NCBI GenBank assembly: GCA_036365145.1
Contig: JAEOAD010000029.1
Location: 25,599,001-25,663,000, forward strand
Length of the DNA: 64,000 bases
Reading direction: 5' to 3'
From: Orientallactaga sibirica
Lineage: Eukaryota > Chordata > Mammalia > Rodentia > Dipodidae
Positions 44,890-56,266 of the stretch are shown here, in pieces (position 1 is the first letter of the stretch; each line of letters begins with the position of its first letter). Made by a program: the position numbers and the translations under genes. The notes below the pieces were generated by a model, which had not been told where the DNA came from, searched no databases, and saw only the letters and a program-made list of their open reading frames with translations.

Positions 44890-46640
44890 TTAGGTTGAAG
44901 TTATTATTTGTTCTTCCACAAATTTTACTGTTAATGAGGCTATTATGTAAATGGTTACTGGAATTAAATAAAAATAATGTTTCCAACTCCGAAAATAGCA
45001 ATATCATCAATTAAACCTTTCATTTTTTTTTTTGAAGCTTATTTTTCTTTTGCTACAAAATTTGCATAGAGTGATGACATTAGTTTCTTCTAATTTTTTA
45101 AAGTATAATGTAGGGATAATTTTTCAAAAAGACAAATGAAATCTAAATATTCAAAACTCTGAACAATACAGGTGGAACTGTACATTCCTTTACAAGAAAC
45201 TCAAGGCCATCTGGTTCTGGCAAGTGGATGGAGTGCACCCGGCCAGAGGAGGACTAATCTCTGACTGGGAAGTAGCAATTCATACAACTGCTCATTTTTG
45301 TTTTTGTTTTTGTATTTTTTTTTGTTTTGGTTTAGAATTTTTCTCTGTCTTACAGACTTTTACCTGTAATAAAGAGGGAAAAACACTTAAGCTAGTCCAT
45401 CCTCAAGATTAGAAATGGCACCAGTAGCTTGGAAGGGACTTCTAAAATCTCCCCATGTATTGAAGGGAAAGAGGAAAGTATCAGATACTTGAAGGCATGT
45501 CAGGTGCAATGGCCCCAATAATAATACTGGCAAAACGAAGCTCTGGGGATTTGGCTGCAGCCAGTTTTTATAAGACCATGACCACAATGCTGACTTAGAA
45601 TAGACAAGTGGAATATATATCACTAAATACAAACCTCTTACACAGAGACACCCTAAGATCAAGCATTTCACTAGTTGTCCCATAGATAATACAGTAGCCA
45701 AGGCCCTCACATCTGGAAAAGGAATCAATTCAAATGAAATTCTGTCAGAGGCAACACAAAGCGTAGCTATGCATGAATGGAAAGTCAGTAATTGCAGCTT
45801 TCACAATTGTTAACGGCAAGGGATTGGAGGGTTCTCTCTCGTTTTTTGCAATGAGAAAGCAAACAATGCGAGTAGCAAATGTGACAGGTGATTAAGTCAA
45901 GAACTGGCAGCATAGCACCATGAAAGTGACCCTCAGCTCTATTAGACATCTTAATCCAAATTCTGACTAGGTACAATTTAATATATAGATTCTTATTGTT
46001 TTGCAACGGGTACTATTAATGCCCAGGGACGTATCGTGCTTCAAGATGCAGACAGAGTAAATGTATTGTTGACTTCAGTTCAGTCCATCAACAACCACAA
46101 ACAACAATCTGTGAGGCAAACCTATAATTCAGTATGATTCAGGTGCTTTTGTTGAACTTATCCTTAACATTCAACCTGTATATTTCATTCACAAGAAGGC
46201 AGCCTGATTGGCTTTTCAATTCTATATAAATGTGGATTTTTCTATTATCACCATCAGTGAATTTCCATGAAAGTACAGACTACGAATATTTCAAACAAAT
46301 TTCAATTGATAATTTGTGCTTTATCACTTGCCTTAAAACTAGGACAACTTTCTCACTATTACTAGAATTTAGTAAGGCAGCTTGAAAATTACTCAGTGAA
46401 AGCTGTGTAATGAGTTGATTATTCTTGAGTTTCTTCTAATTGCTATGTTACCCTTGATTTTCAGGAAATCAGATATTTAGACAGCTCACAATTTTGTCTA
46501 CAATGACCAAAGTAATAAGAAAATAGTTTATAAAGAATCTTTATTTTCACTTTAAAGGCAAAACCAGATTGAGTTCATGTTCTCATGTAAATTTTCTGTC
46601 TTATTCATGTCAAAATCTCATCAATTAAAGACAATGATGG
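44890..46640. other. Repeat-poor sequence
   Basis: About 1.7 kb without recognised repeats. The 45180-46030 part is relatively GC-rich for the window and has a 113-codon frame on the minus strand (45387-45728) without a recognised domain. The 46140-46530 part is AT-rich and unique-looking. Either could hold conserved non-coding sequence; this cannot be judged from one genome. Confidence 0.4.
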
Positions 46641-46669
46641 ATTGAGCTGAGATCTTGGTTCTAGCCCTG

Positions 46670-46886
46670 CCTCTCTCTATTTCAAAAAGACAGAGAGAGA
46701 CAGAGAGAGAGAGAGATAGAGAGACTGTGAACAAACTCCAGACGTGTGCCCCCCACCTTGTGGGCAAGTGCGGCATTGCATGCTTGCGTCACTTCCATCT
46801 GGCTAAATGTGGGACCTGGAAAATCAAATGGACGTTCTTAGGCTTGGCAGGCAGGTGCCTTAACTGCTAGGCCATCTCTCCAGCCC
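46670..46886 (-). mobile_element. B2-like SINE, long variant, antisense
   Basis: (GA)n then 'aaactccagacgtgtgccccccaccttgtgggcaagtgcggc...catctggctaaatgtgggacctggaaaatc...taactgctaggccatctctccagccc'. Confidence 0.9.
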
Positions 46887-47127
46887 TCTAGTCTTATCTG
46901 CTAGTAACTAGCAGTAAAACATTTGGCAATTGTCCAGTCTTTCTGGGTATTTGTAAAATAATTTTTGAGTTGATAAAAGTCTTTGAAAGAGGGTAAGTGT
47001 GTTCCTGCTTCTACTAATCAGTGAAAATTGAGAAGGTGCAGTGGTTCCTGAGTTCCTCCCACTAAGATATTCTTTGAAGACTTATGTAAAGCAAACCAAG
47101 CTGAGCTTTTACCTTTTAGGACTGAGT

Positions 47128-47345
47128 TGTCATGGTTGATTTTGATGGTCAAGTTGATTGAATTGAGAAGTGCCTAGAAGATTAATAAAGCACACCTCTC
47201 AGAGAAAGGAAATCACACAATAAAGTCAATCAGTCCCTCTCCTTCTCTTTCTCTCTCCTTCCTTTCCTCCCTCTTCTTCTTCCAGCCTTAGTGTAGGCCA
47301 GTGCAAATATGAATTATGGAACACAACTTTATGCATACATCACTG
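47128..47345 (+). mobile_element. Possible LTR relic (MaLR-like), sense
   Basis: 'catggttgattttgatggtcaagttgattgaattgagaagtgcctag' resembles a recurrent rodent LTR phrase. It is followed by a CT-rich tract. Ends not visible. Confidence 0.35.
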
Positions 47346-47801
47346 AGCTCTGCCAAAATGGATTTAAAGAATAGAGAAGGCTGGTTATTGTGGAGTATCT
47401 GCATATATGTATATATGAATAGACTCAGTGTACCTAAAATATGTAGGATTCTGTGTGAATATGCCCTTAGTATTCTTTAAATACTTGAGATGAGACACTT
47501 GGATGCCTGATGACACTATGTTGGTTTCTACCCTAAACCACACCTCTATTCCTGGAACTTGCCAAGCTTTAAATTGATCTCCCAATTAGAAAGTCACAAA
47601 TGAATATTTCTTGGATTCTTGGTAGTTGTAAAAGTATTCTCTAAAAGCTGAGAAATATCAATCATACTAAACAATATGAGAGAATCAGAATGTATTTGAA
47701 GAAGAAATGACAATTTGTGAGATGATGAAGATTCTAAGAAATGTTGGCATTGTCTCCTTCTATGATCCAGTCAGTAGATAGTGACCTTTTTATGGTACTA
47801 G

Positions 47802-47860
47802 GTTTTTAAGCTTGCTTGCAAAGCACTCTACCACTAAGATACAATTCCAACCCACAGAAA
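47802..47860 (-). repeat. ID-like SINE fragment, antisense
   Basis: 'gcttgcttgcaaagcactctaccactaagatacaattccaaccc' is the reverse of the tRNA-Ala-derived ID core ('ggggttgtagctcagtggtagagtgc...'). Confidence 0.55.
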
Positions 47861-47984
47861 AGAAATAATCATTCTTTACTTGAGTTTAGGGAGTTTGGTT
47901 AACTCTAATAGTAAATTAAAACTTTCTTTTTAAGTTCTATTCTAAAATATTTTAATATATTATCAGAGTCTCTCTAAACCTTAA

Positions 47985-48033
47985 AATAATAGTGATAATA
48001 ATAATAATAATGGCAATGACAATAATAATACTA
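47985..48033 (+). repeat. (TAA)n imperfect microsatellite
   Basis: 'aataatagtgataataataataataatgg...aataataata'. Confidence 0.85.
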
Positions 48034-48788
48034 TAGGAATTAAATGAAGTATTATGCCAATGTCACAAAGAATGAACTCAATGTACATGTAATGATAAAG
48101 GGAAGATGCTCAGTGTTCATTGTTGAAAAGAAAAACAAATTTGTAGAAGTAGGTTACCATATATAAAATAATTTGTCTTACCAAAGAAAATAAGCAGAAT
48201 ATTTATGGAAATATCATTTTAACAAGAATTATGCTTGGGGAGGGACATTGGAAAACAGAGGCATGAGAAGAGGGGTCTATATCTTTTAGCTGATGCTTTC
48301 TATGCTCTTGATGCTTATCATGCACACAAATTGTTTTCTTAATTAAAACAATGTTCAAGAGACTTACTGCCTACATCCTGAAATATACTGGAGGGTCCAC
48401 ATGGAAAGACCTTAGCTGTCATACCTGGCCTCTGGAAACAGCCTTCCTTGAGGGAATAGTCCTTACCAGGATAACCCACTCTATAGATGGGGAGTGACTT
48501 TGAATGTAAAAGAGGAGCACCTGAAACCCAAATGAGGAAGCTTTAAAAGGCTACTCCAGGTTTAGAACATCCTAATGTGGGTCAGATGAAGCCTTTGTTG
48601 AGAAGAATAGGTAAAGCACATCCTGAATCTATGAGAAACCATGCCAAATTTATGAGCAGTCTGCAATAGAATATAATGCTATATACTTCAGAAACATTAA
48701 TGTCATGAAAGACAACCAAAAATGTAACCATGTTTGTCAGATCGAGGAGTCTACAGGAATATGACAACATATGATAGACTCTTTTTAA

Positions 48789-49038
48789 TTTTTAATTTAT
48801 TTTTGGAGAGAGACACAGAGACAGACAGAGAGGAAGAGGGAGACAGATAGAGATGGGCACGCCAGCAGTCTCAGCTGCTGTGAATGAAATCCAGATGTGT
48901 GCACCCCCTTGTGGGCAAGTGTGACATTGCACCCTTGTGTCACTTTGCATCTGGCTAAATGTGGGACCTAGAGATTGGAACCGGCGTTCTTAGGCTTGGG
49001 AGGCAGGCGCCTTAACCGCTAAGCCATCTCTCCAGCCC
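48789..49038 (-). mobile_element. B2-like SINE, long variant, antisense, 16-bp perfect TSD
   Basis: Ends 'cttaaccgctaagccatctctccagccc'. gatagactctttttaa occurs at 48773-48788 and again at 49039-49054, a perfect 16-bp target duplication. The middle contains 'accccttgtgggcaagtgtgacattgcacccttgtgtcac' of the long variant. Confidence 0.95.
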
Positions 49039-49069
49039 GATAGACTCTTTTTAAATATTTTTAATTATT

Positions 49070-49312
49070 ATTTTTAAAAATATTTTTAATTTTTATTTAT
49101 TTGAGAGCAACAGACAGAGAGAGAAAGAGGCAGAGAGAGAGAGAGAGAGAGAGAGAATGGGCACACCAGAGCCACTGGCCACTGCAAAGGAATTCCAGAT
49201 GCATGCGCTATCTTGTGCATCTGGCTTTACGTGGGTCCTGGGAAATTGATCCTCAAACAGGTACCTAGGCTTCATGGTCAAGCGCTGAACTGCTAAGCCA
49301 TCTCTCCAGCCC
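49070..49312 (-). mobile_element. B2-like SINE, short variant, antisense, adjacent target
   Basis: (TTTAT)n, (GA)n, 'ggccactgcaaaggaattccagatgcatgcgc', ending 'gctaagccatctctccagccc'. The right flank ctctttttaaa (49312-49322) repeats part of the flank of the previous SINE. Confidence 0.95.
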
Positions 49313-49324
49313 TCTTTTTAAAGT

Positions 49325-50230
49325 GTTTTTGCTTTGTTTTGTTTGCTTATTTTTAATTTGGAAGAGAGTATATTCTTTTTTGAGTTGAGTTCAGAATACA
49401 TTAGGTATGACAATTTTTTGTGTCTAGTGCAAAATCATATTTCCATTGATTTGGGGGAGGGGTTATTTCTTTGAAACAGAATCTTGCTGTGCATTCCAGG
49501 GTATGGCTGTGTGATTGATCCTCCTGCCTCAGCCTCCCAAGAGGTGGGTTTACAGACATGCACTAGCTATACCAGTATTTGTTAAATGAATGAACTTCAG
49601 TTTCTTGTGATTGAAAAGATGCTTTCTTGATAGCCCATCCTCTCCCTCAGCATTCCCTTAAGATAGCACTAACAAGGGAACTGTCATCCCAGACCCCTCA
49701 GTTCTCAATGGGCTTCTTTCTAGAACATCCCATGAGAAAATAAGGAGTGATCAAAAGGTATGTGGTAGGTTGGGTGGGAGTTGTAGGAGGAAGCAGGAAA
49801 AATAGAAGCAGGCAGAGGGAAGCCAGCCGTAGGACCACAGCCTTCCTCCTTCAGTTAATGATATTAGAGCACTGTTCATAACCTCTGCACTTCACTGCTG
49901 TGTCCACTGAAGCCTTCTTTGTCTCCTCAGGTCATGGTCCTCAGCTTGGCATGTGGAGCCTACCTGCTTTGCTAATTAGAACACAGGCTGTGCTGCTGTC
50001 AGGAGACTGAAGTTTCTTTCTTCTACACCAGTTCAGGTGAGCCCTTCAGGGCAGGGTTGTGGACCCTTGGGCTGCTGAGCTCACAGCAGTGTGGATTTCT
50101 CTGCACCACAAAGCAGGAGGCAGGAAGCACAACATGAAAGCATAGGCTCTGTGCCTCTTAAGGATGTGATCTAGCACTTGCATAACTCTTCCCTGCCATG
50201 ACTGCTAATGACAGGGGTTCTGAAAATCAT
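49325..50230. other. Unassigned sequence with a B1/B4 relic
   Basis: 49467-49570 is a reversed B1/B4 relic: 'gaaacagaatcttgctgtgc...tcctcctgcctcagcctcccaagagg...acagacatgc'. The rest shows nothing recognisable. Confidence 0.45.
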
Positions 50231-50234
50231 TTGT

Positions 50235-50465
50235 GGCCTCTAGTAGCTCACTAGGACTACCATAACAAAATGCCACAAACTGGGTGGCATAAGCTACAAA
50301 CATTCCCTTTGCATTCTGAGGTCAAGGTGTTACAAGGTTTGGTTCTCCAGAGCCCTCTGTCCTTGGCTTCTCATGGTGTCTTCATGTGGCCCTTCCTCTG
50401 AGTATTAATTACATCTCTGGTTTTTCTGTGTCATAATGTAGTTCACTGATTAGGTCACTGTGGCC
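50235..50465 (-). mobile_element. MLT1-like MaLR LTR relic, antisense
   Basis: 'actaccataacaaaatgccacaaactgggtggcataagc' is the reversed start-region signature of old MaLR LTRs, followed by 'tctcatggtgtcttcatgtggcccttcc'. Confidence 0.5.
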
Positions 50466-50469
50466 TACT

Positions 50470-50665
50470 CTTGTAGGACATATTTGGAGACAGCTTTATC
50501 CCAGCATGTGGTCTTTGCCATGATGTTATGTCCTGCCATGGGCCTCATGTGATAGGGCTAAGTGACAATGAACTGAAGTCGGCCCTGTGAGTCAAAGCAT
50601 AGATTTCCTCTTTTAAAGTTATTTTTCCTAGGCATTATTTCATAGCAACAGAAAGGTGAACTATA
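50470..50665 (+). mobile_element. MaLR-type LTR 3' relic, sense
   Basis: 'ccctgtgagtcaaagcatagatttcctcttttaaagttatttttcc...ttcatagcaacagaaaggtgaac' has the 3' order of rodent MaLR LTRs (degenerate polyadenylation region, then 'agcaacagaaag'). Confidence 0.45.
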
Positions 50666-52873
50666 CATCAGAATCATATAGAGAGCTTTGAGCAATTCTG
50701 CTGCCTGCGTTTCAACCCAGACCAGTTGAAACAGAACCTTGGGGAGAAAGCAGGAGCAGTTGGTTATCTTCTGTCTTTCCTTTTTTAATTAAATGTATTT
50801 ATTTTTGACATACATGTGTACAATGTATTTTGATCCCATTCCCCCCAGTTACTCTTTCTTCCCTGTTATCCTCCCACTAAAATCCACCCCCCCATTATGT
50901 CCCATCACAGAGCAGTTGGTTACATGCACAGGCTGTGTGCCACTATTGAACAGGTGTGTATTCCTGCCTTGGCTGGTTCGTAGCTTGCTGAGTCCCTTGC
51001 TTATTTATGCTGTTGGTGACCATAGTCCCCATAAGCTCCCATAGCACTTCCCAGTGTCATGAGATCAAGCCAGAAGGGTGGTGGCTACCATATTCTATTG
51101 CCATAGCCGGTGGTGTCTTCAGCAATAGATTCTGACTTTTTTAGCTCAGGCAGATAACCAAGTGCTTTGGCAATGGCCTGCATTGTTTTGGGGACCTTAT
51201 GAACCTCTCTGACTAACAGCTCACTGTGGGGAGTAACCCAGCTGTGGGGCGGGGATTTACCAGCCAGAACCCATGGTTTTAGATGTGTTTATTCCATCTT
51301 CTATAGGGCATTTCTGTCCAGACTCTTCCCCCTTCGCTTATTGTTGATTATATTTTATAGACTGCTGTCTTAAGAGGAAGGTTTCTACAGCTTCACCTCC
51401 TTAACCCTCCAAGACCCCCATATTCTGTTCCTCACCTAGTCTGGCACATATCTTTTCCTCTCCTCCTATTTCCCTTCCCCTGGTCTCATTCAACTTCTGT
51501 GCCCATATTGCTGATACATACTATTGTTTAAACTCATCTCCTGTTGATCCAATTTAGGGACTGCATATAAGAGAGAACATGCAGCATTTGTCTTTCTGGT
51601 TCTGTGAGAATGATGTTTTCCTAACTCCATCCATTTCTCTGCAAATTTCACCATTTCAGTTTTTGTTACCGCTGAGTAGAATTATACATCTGGACTGATT
51701 CCAATTCATAGTTATTGTGAATAGCATAGCCACAAACATGGCTGAGTAAAGGGTTGAGTTGTTAGAATATATGCCCAAAAGCAGAATAGCTGGGTTAGAT
51801 GAGATAGCTATTTTCATCTTTTTCAGGAATCTCCATACAGATTAACATAGTGGTTGTACAAGTTTGCACTCCCACCAGCAGTGGGTAAGAGTGCCCCACA
51901 GCCTCACCAGCATTTATTGTCATTCAATTTTTTTGATGAGTGCCATCCTGACTGGAGCAAGGTATAGTCTCAATTTTGTTTTGATTTGTATTTTTCTGAT
52001 GATTAAAAATGTTGAACATCTCTTTAAGTGTGAATAGGCCATTTGTATTCTTTCTTTGAGAAGTCTCTGTTAATTTCTCTACCTCATTTTTATTGTATTG
52101 TTTGATTTTTTTTTATTGCTTACTTTTGAATTCTTTGTAGATTCTAGACATTATTCCTCTGTCAGAGATGGAGCTGGTAAAGATTTTCTCCCATTCTTTT
52201 TTTATCTGTTTATCTGTATATGCAACAGCTTTTTAGTTTCATGTGTTCCCAGTGGTTGAATAATTGTTTAATTCCCTGAGCTACTGGGATCTTATTCAGA
52301 ACATCTTTCCTGACACCTATATTGTGGATAGTTCTCCCAATTTTTTCTTGAAGGCATTTTGGAGTTTTAGGTTTTATATTGAGGTCTTTAATCAAATTGG
52401 AGTTTTTTTTTTTTTTTATAGGATGACAGAAGTGGGTCTAGATTAATTCTACTATGGGTGGTTATCCAATTTCTCCAGCACCATTTCTTAAAAATGCTGT
52501 CTTTTCTCCAGAGTGTGTTTTGGCCCTTTTGTCAAAGACTAAGTAGCTGTAGTGGCTTGAACTTAGACCTGAACCTTCCATATTGTACCATTGATCTATG
52601 GGTCTGTTTTTGTGCCAGTACCATGCTGTTTTTATTATTATGTCTTTGTGGTGTATCTTGAAATCAAGTGTGGTGATTACTCCAGACTTGTTTGTTGTTG
52701 TTGTTGAGCTTATGGTAAGCTGAAGCCTTGTGTTCTTCCATGTGAATATTGAGACTATTTTTTCCAATTCCGTGAAGAATGTCACTCTTATTTTATTGGT
52801 AAATTTTGGAGTGTTGAGTCTTTATTGTCATTCACTTTGCATTGAACTTGAATATTGCTTTTGGTAGGATGGC

Positions 52874-53258
52874 TGTAGCAGACAGCTTCAGGTTCACTGA
52901 GATGAACTTCCAGACCAGGCACAGTTATGGAGGAAGGGATATTATTTATTGAAGCTTACAGATCCAGGGGAAGTTCCATAATGGCAGGAGAAGTGGCCTG
53001 CTCTTACAGGACCAGGCAAGAGAGAGAAAAACCAACCAGGCACACAGCAGACAGAGCAAAACTACAGTCAAGCCACAGCAAGCTTTAGGAACTGCTATTA
53101 GGCACACTTTGCATATCTTTACAATGGAATCTCAAACCCACCACCACACCTTAAGACCAGCCCCCCAGTGACATTGCCTCTAGCAAGGTGATTGCAGATG
53201 CAAACTATAACTAATAAAACACTGAATATATTGGGGGACATATATTCAAACTACCACA
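52874..53258 (-). mobile_element. Solo ERVL/MaLR-type LTR with 5-bp TSD
   Basis: The minus strand starts TGTGGTAGTTTGAATATATG and ends CTGTCTGCTACA, 385 bp, with AATAAA (reverse, 52945-52950). Flanking atggc at 52869-52873 and 53259-53263 is a perfect 5-bp target duplication, the ERVL-class size. It restores continuous LINE-1 sequence when removed ('ttggtaggatggccattttc'). The sister copy is at 21790-22144. Confidence 0.9.
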
Positions 53259-54329
53259 ATGGCCATTTTCAGAACATTAATTCTTCTAATCCATGAGCAC
53301 AGAGCTCCATTCCTTTTCTCATATCCTCCTCGATTTCTTTCTTTGGGGTCTTAATTTTTTCTTTGGATAGGTCTTGGACTTCCATGTTTAGTGATATTCC
53401 TAGATATTTAACTTTTTGTGGCTATTGAAAATGGGATAGCATCACTTATCTCTTTCTCTATTTGTTTGTTTTTGCATAGAGGAATGCTACTGATTTTTTT
53501 GTGTATTCATTTTGTAACCTGCCACACTGGTGAAAGAATCTATCACCTTTAAAAGCTTTTTGGTGGAGTTTTTTAGGTCACTTATGTATAAAATCATGTC
53601 ATCTACAAATAGGGCTAGTTTGACATCTTCATTAACCAATTTGTATCCATTTTATATCTTTCTATTTTCTTATTGCTTGAGCTAAGACTTCTAGTACTAT
53701 GTTTAAAAACAGCAGTGAGAGTGGGCACCCCTGTCTTTTCCAAGAACTTAATGGAAATGCTTCCAGGTTTTCCCCATTAAGTATAACCAGGGCCTTAGGT
53801 GCTTCACATACAGCCCTTGTTAGGTTGAGACATGGTCCCTCCATGCTTAGTTTCTCCAGTGTTATGCTTATGAAGGAGTGTTGTGTTTTGTCAAAAGCCT
53901 TTTCTGCATTTATTGAAATGCTCATGTGATTCTTTTGTTTTAGTTTATTTATGTGGTGCTTTACTTTTATTGATTTCTATATGTTGCACCATCCCCATGT
54001 CCCTGGCATGAAACCTATTTGATCTTGGTGGATGATGCTTTTGATGTGTTCTTGGATTTGAATTGCAAGGATTTTATTGAGGATTTTTGAGTCTAAATTC
54101 ATCATGGGTATAGTTTTATAATTTTCATTTCTTGTTGTGTTTCTGTTTGGTTTTGGTATATTAGAGTAATGTTGGTGTCATAGAAGAAGTTAGGGAGCAT
54201 TGCTCCTTTTCAGTTGTGTGCAATAGTTTAAGGACTGATTTCAGCTCTTCAATAAAAGTTTAGTGAAATTCAGAAGTGGCCTGTACTCTTTTGTCTACTG
54301 GGAAGTAGTTTTTAATTTCTTTTTTGTTT

Positions 54330-54506
54330 TTGTGTTTGTGTTTGTGTTTGTGTTTGTGTTTTTGTTTTTCGAGGCAGGGTCTCACTGTAGCCCAGGCTGA
54401 CCTGGAATTCACTATATAGTCTCAGAGTGGCCTCGAACTCACTGCGATTCTCCTACCTCTGCCTCTCAAGGGCTGGGATTAAAGGTATGTGCCACCAAGC
54501 CTGACT
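54330..54506 (-). mobile_element. B1 SINE, antisense, in LINE-1
   Basis: A (TTTGTG)n-type tail, 'cgaggcagggtctcactgtagcccaggctgacctggaattcactatatagtc...ggctgggattaaaggtatgtgccaccaagcctg'. Flanks ttttaatttctttt (about 54310) and ttttaattactttt (54507) are a likely 14-bp target duplication with one mismatch. Confidence 0.9.
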
Positions 54507-55437
54507 TTTAATTACTTTTTCAATTTTGCTAGCTGTGATAGGTTTGTCCAAGTAATTTATCTGTTCTGAGTTTAGTGTTGGTAGGTGGTATATGTCAAAG
54601 AATTCATGCATTTCTTCCAGGCTTTTGAAATTTGTGAAATACAGATTTTTGAAATACATCTGGATGATTCTCCCAATCTTTTTTTGGTATCAGTTGATAC
54701 ATCTCCATTTTCATTTCTAATTTTGTTGATTTGAGTCTTCTCTTTTTTTCTTTTGATCAGTTTGGCCAGAGGTTTATAAATATTATTTGTTTTTTGAATA
54801 ACCAGCTTCTTATTTCATCAGTTATTTTAATTGCTTGTCAGTTCATTGATATCTGCTTTGATCTTAAAATTTTTTCTGTCTGTCACTCACTGGGTTGGGC
54901 TGTTGTTGTTTTTCCAATGCCTTCAAGTGGATAGTTATTTATTTGGGATCTCCCTGTTTTTGTAATATGGGCATTTAGTGCTAGAAATTTCCTTCTTAGA
55001 ACTGCCTTCACTGTATCCCATAAGTTTTGGTGTGTTGTGTGTTCATTGTCATTCAGATCTATAAATTTATTAATTTCTTTTTAATTTATTCAACAACACA
55101 CTTATTGTTTATTAGTAAACTATTCAGTCTCTAAGAATTTGTGTGTTTTCTGCTGTTATGGTTGGTGTTGATTTCTATATTTATTGCATTGTGGTCAGAT
55201 ATAGTGAGGGCATTATGTCAGATTTCAGAATTTGTGGAGACATGTTGTATACCCTAGTATATGTTCTATTTTAGAGATGGTTCTATGAGCTGCTAAGAAG
55301 AATGTGTATTCTATATAAGGGTGGAATGTTCTGTAGATATCTGTTAAGTCCAATTAGTCTATGGTATTTAGCTCTTTTGTTTATTTTCTACCTAGATATC
55401 TGTCTATTGCAATTAGTGGGGTATTAAAGTCTCCCAT

Positions 55438-55620
55438 GGGCTGGAGAGATGGCTTAACAGTTAAGGCATTTGCCTGCAAAGCCAAAGGATCCCGGTTCAA
55501 TTCTCTAGGACCCATGTAAGCCAGATGCACAAGGGGGCGCATGCATCTGGAGTTTGTTTGCAGTGGCTAGAGGCTGTGGCATGCCCATTCTCTCTCTCTT
55601 TCTCCTCTTCTTTCTCTCTC

Positions 55621-55660
<40 letters not shown>

Positions 55661-55664
55661 ATAT
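55438..55664 (+). mobile_element. B2-like SINE in LINE-1, with TSD
   Basis: 'gggctggagagatggcttaacagttaaggcatttgcctgcaaagcc...ggttcaattctctagg...agccagatgcacaagggggcgc' and (AAAT)n about 11 units long. Flanks 'taaagtctccca' and 'taaagtctctca' are a near-perfect target duplication. Confidence 0.95.
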
Positions 55665-56030
55665 ATTTAAAGTCTCTCATTATGATTATATTGGGATTTA
55701 TTTATGATTTAATACTTAATATATTTAGCTTTATAAAGTTGATTGCTTCTGTTTGGTGCATATAAGTTTATGTTTATAATATCCTCTTTTTGAATTGTTC
55801 CTTTAATGAGTACAAATGGCCTTCTTTATCTCTTTTGATTACTTTTTGTTTAAAGTCTATTTTCTCAGATATTAGTACAGCCACACCTGCTTTTGTCTCC
55901 TTCCCATTTTCTTGAAATATTTTTTCAAACTTTCACTCTAAGATGGTTTCGGTCTTTAATAGTAAGATGGATTTCTTGAAGACAGTATATGGATTGGTAC
56001 AGTTTTCTGATCCTACTTATTAACTTGTGG

Positions 56031-56266
56031 TTTTTTTTTTTTTTTTTTTTTTAAATTTTATTTATTTATTTGCAAGAGAGAGAGAGAGAGAGAGAGAGAT
56101 ACAGACAGAAAGAGAATGGGCACACCAGGGCCTCTAACCACTGCAAACAAACTGCAGATGCATGTGTCCCTTGTGCATCTGGCTTCCATGGGTCTTGGGG
56201 AATCGAACTTGGGTCCTCTGGCTTTTCAGGAAAATACCTTAACCATTAAGCCATCTCTCCAGCCCA
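56031..56266 (-). mobile_element. B2-like SINE in LINE-1, antisense
   Basis: Poly-T of about 22, (TTTAT)n, (GA)n, 'aactgcagatgcatgtgtcccttgtgcatctggc', box-B-like 'gaatcgaacttgggtcc', ending 'aaccattaagccatctctccagccc'. It splits the endonuclease start of ORF2. Confidence 0.95.

Noticed and set aside
45387..45728. 113-codon minus-strand open frame in a repeat-poor block
   Set aside because: The hydrophobic stretches are not ordered like a signal peptide or transmembrane protein, no homology comes to mind, and plus-strand stops give no exon structure.
55621..55664. Regular short repeats considered as a CRISPR-like array
   Set aside because: A simple (AAAT)n SINE tail without spacers, in a mammalian genome.
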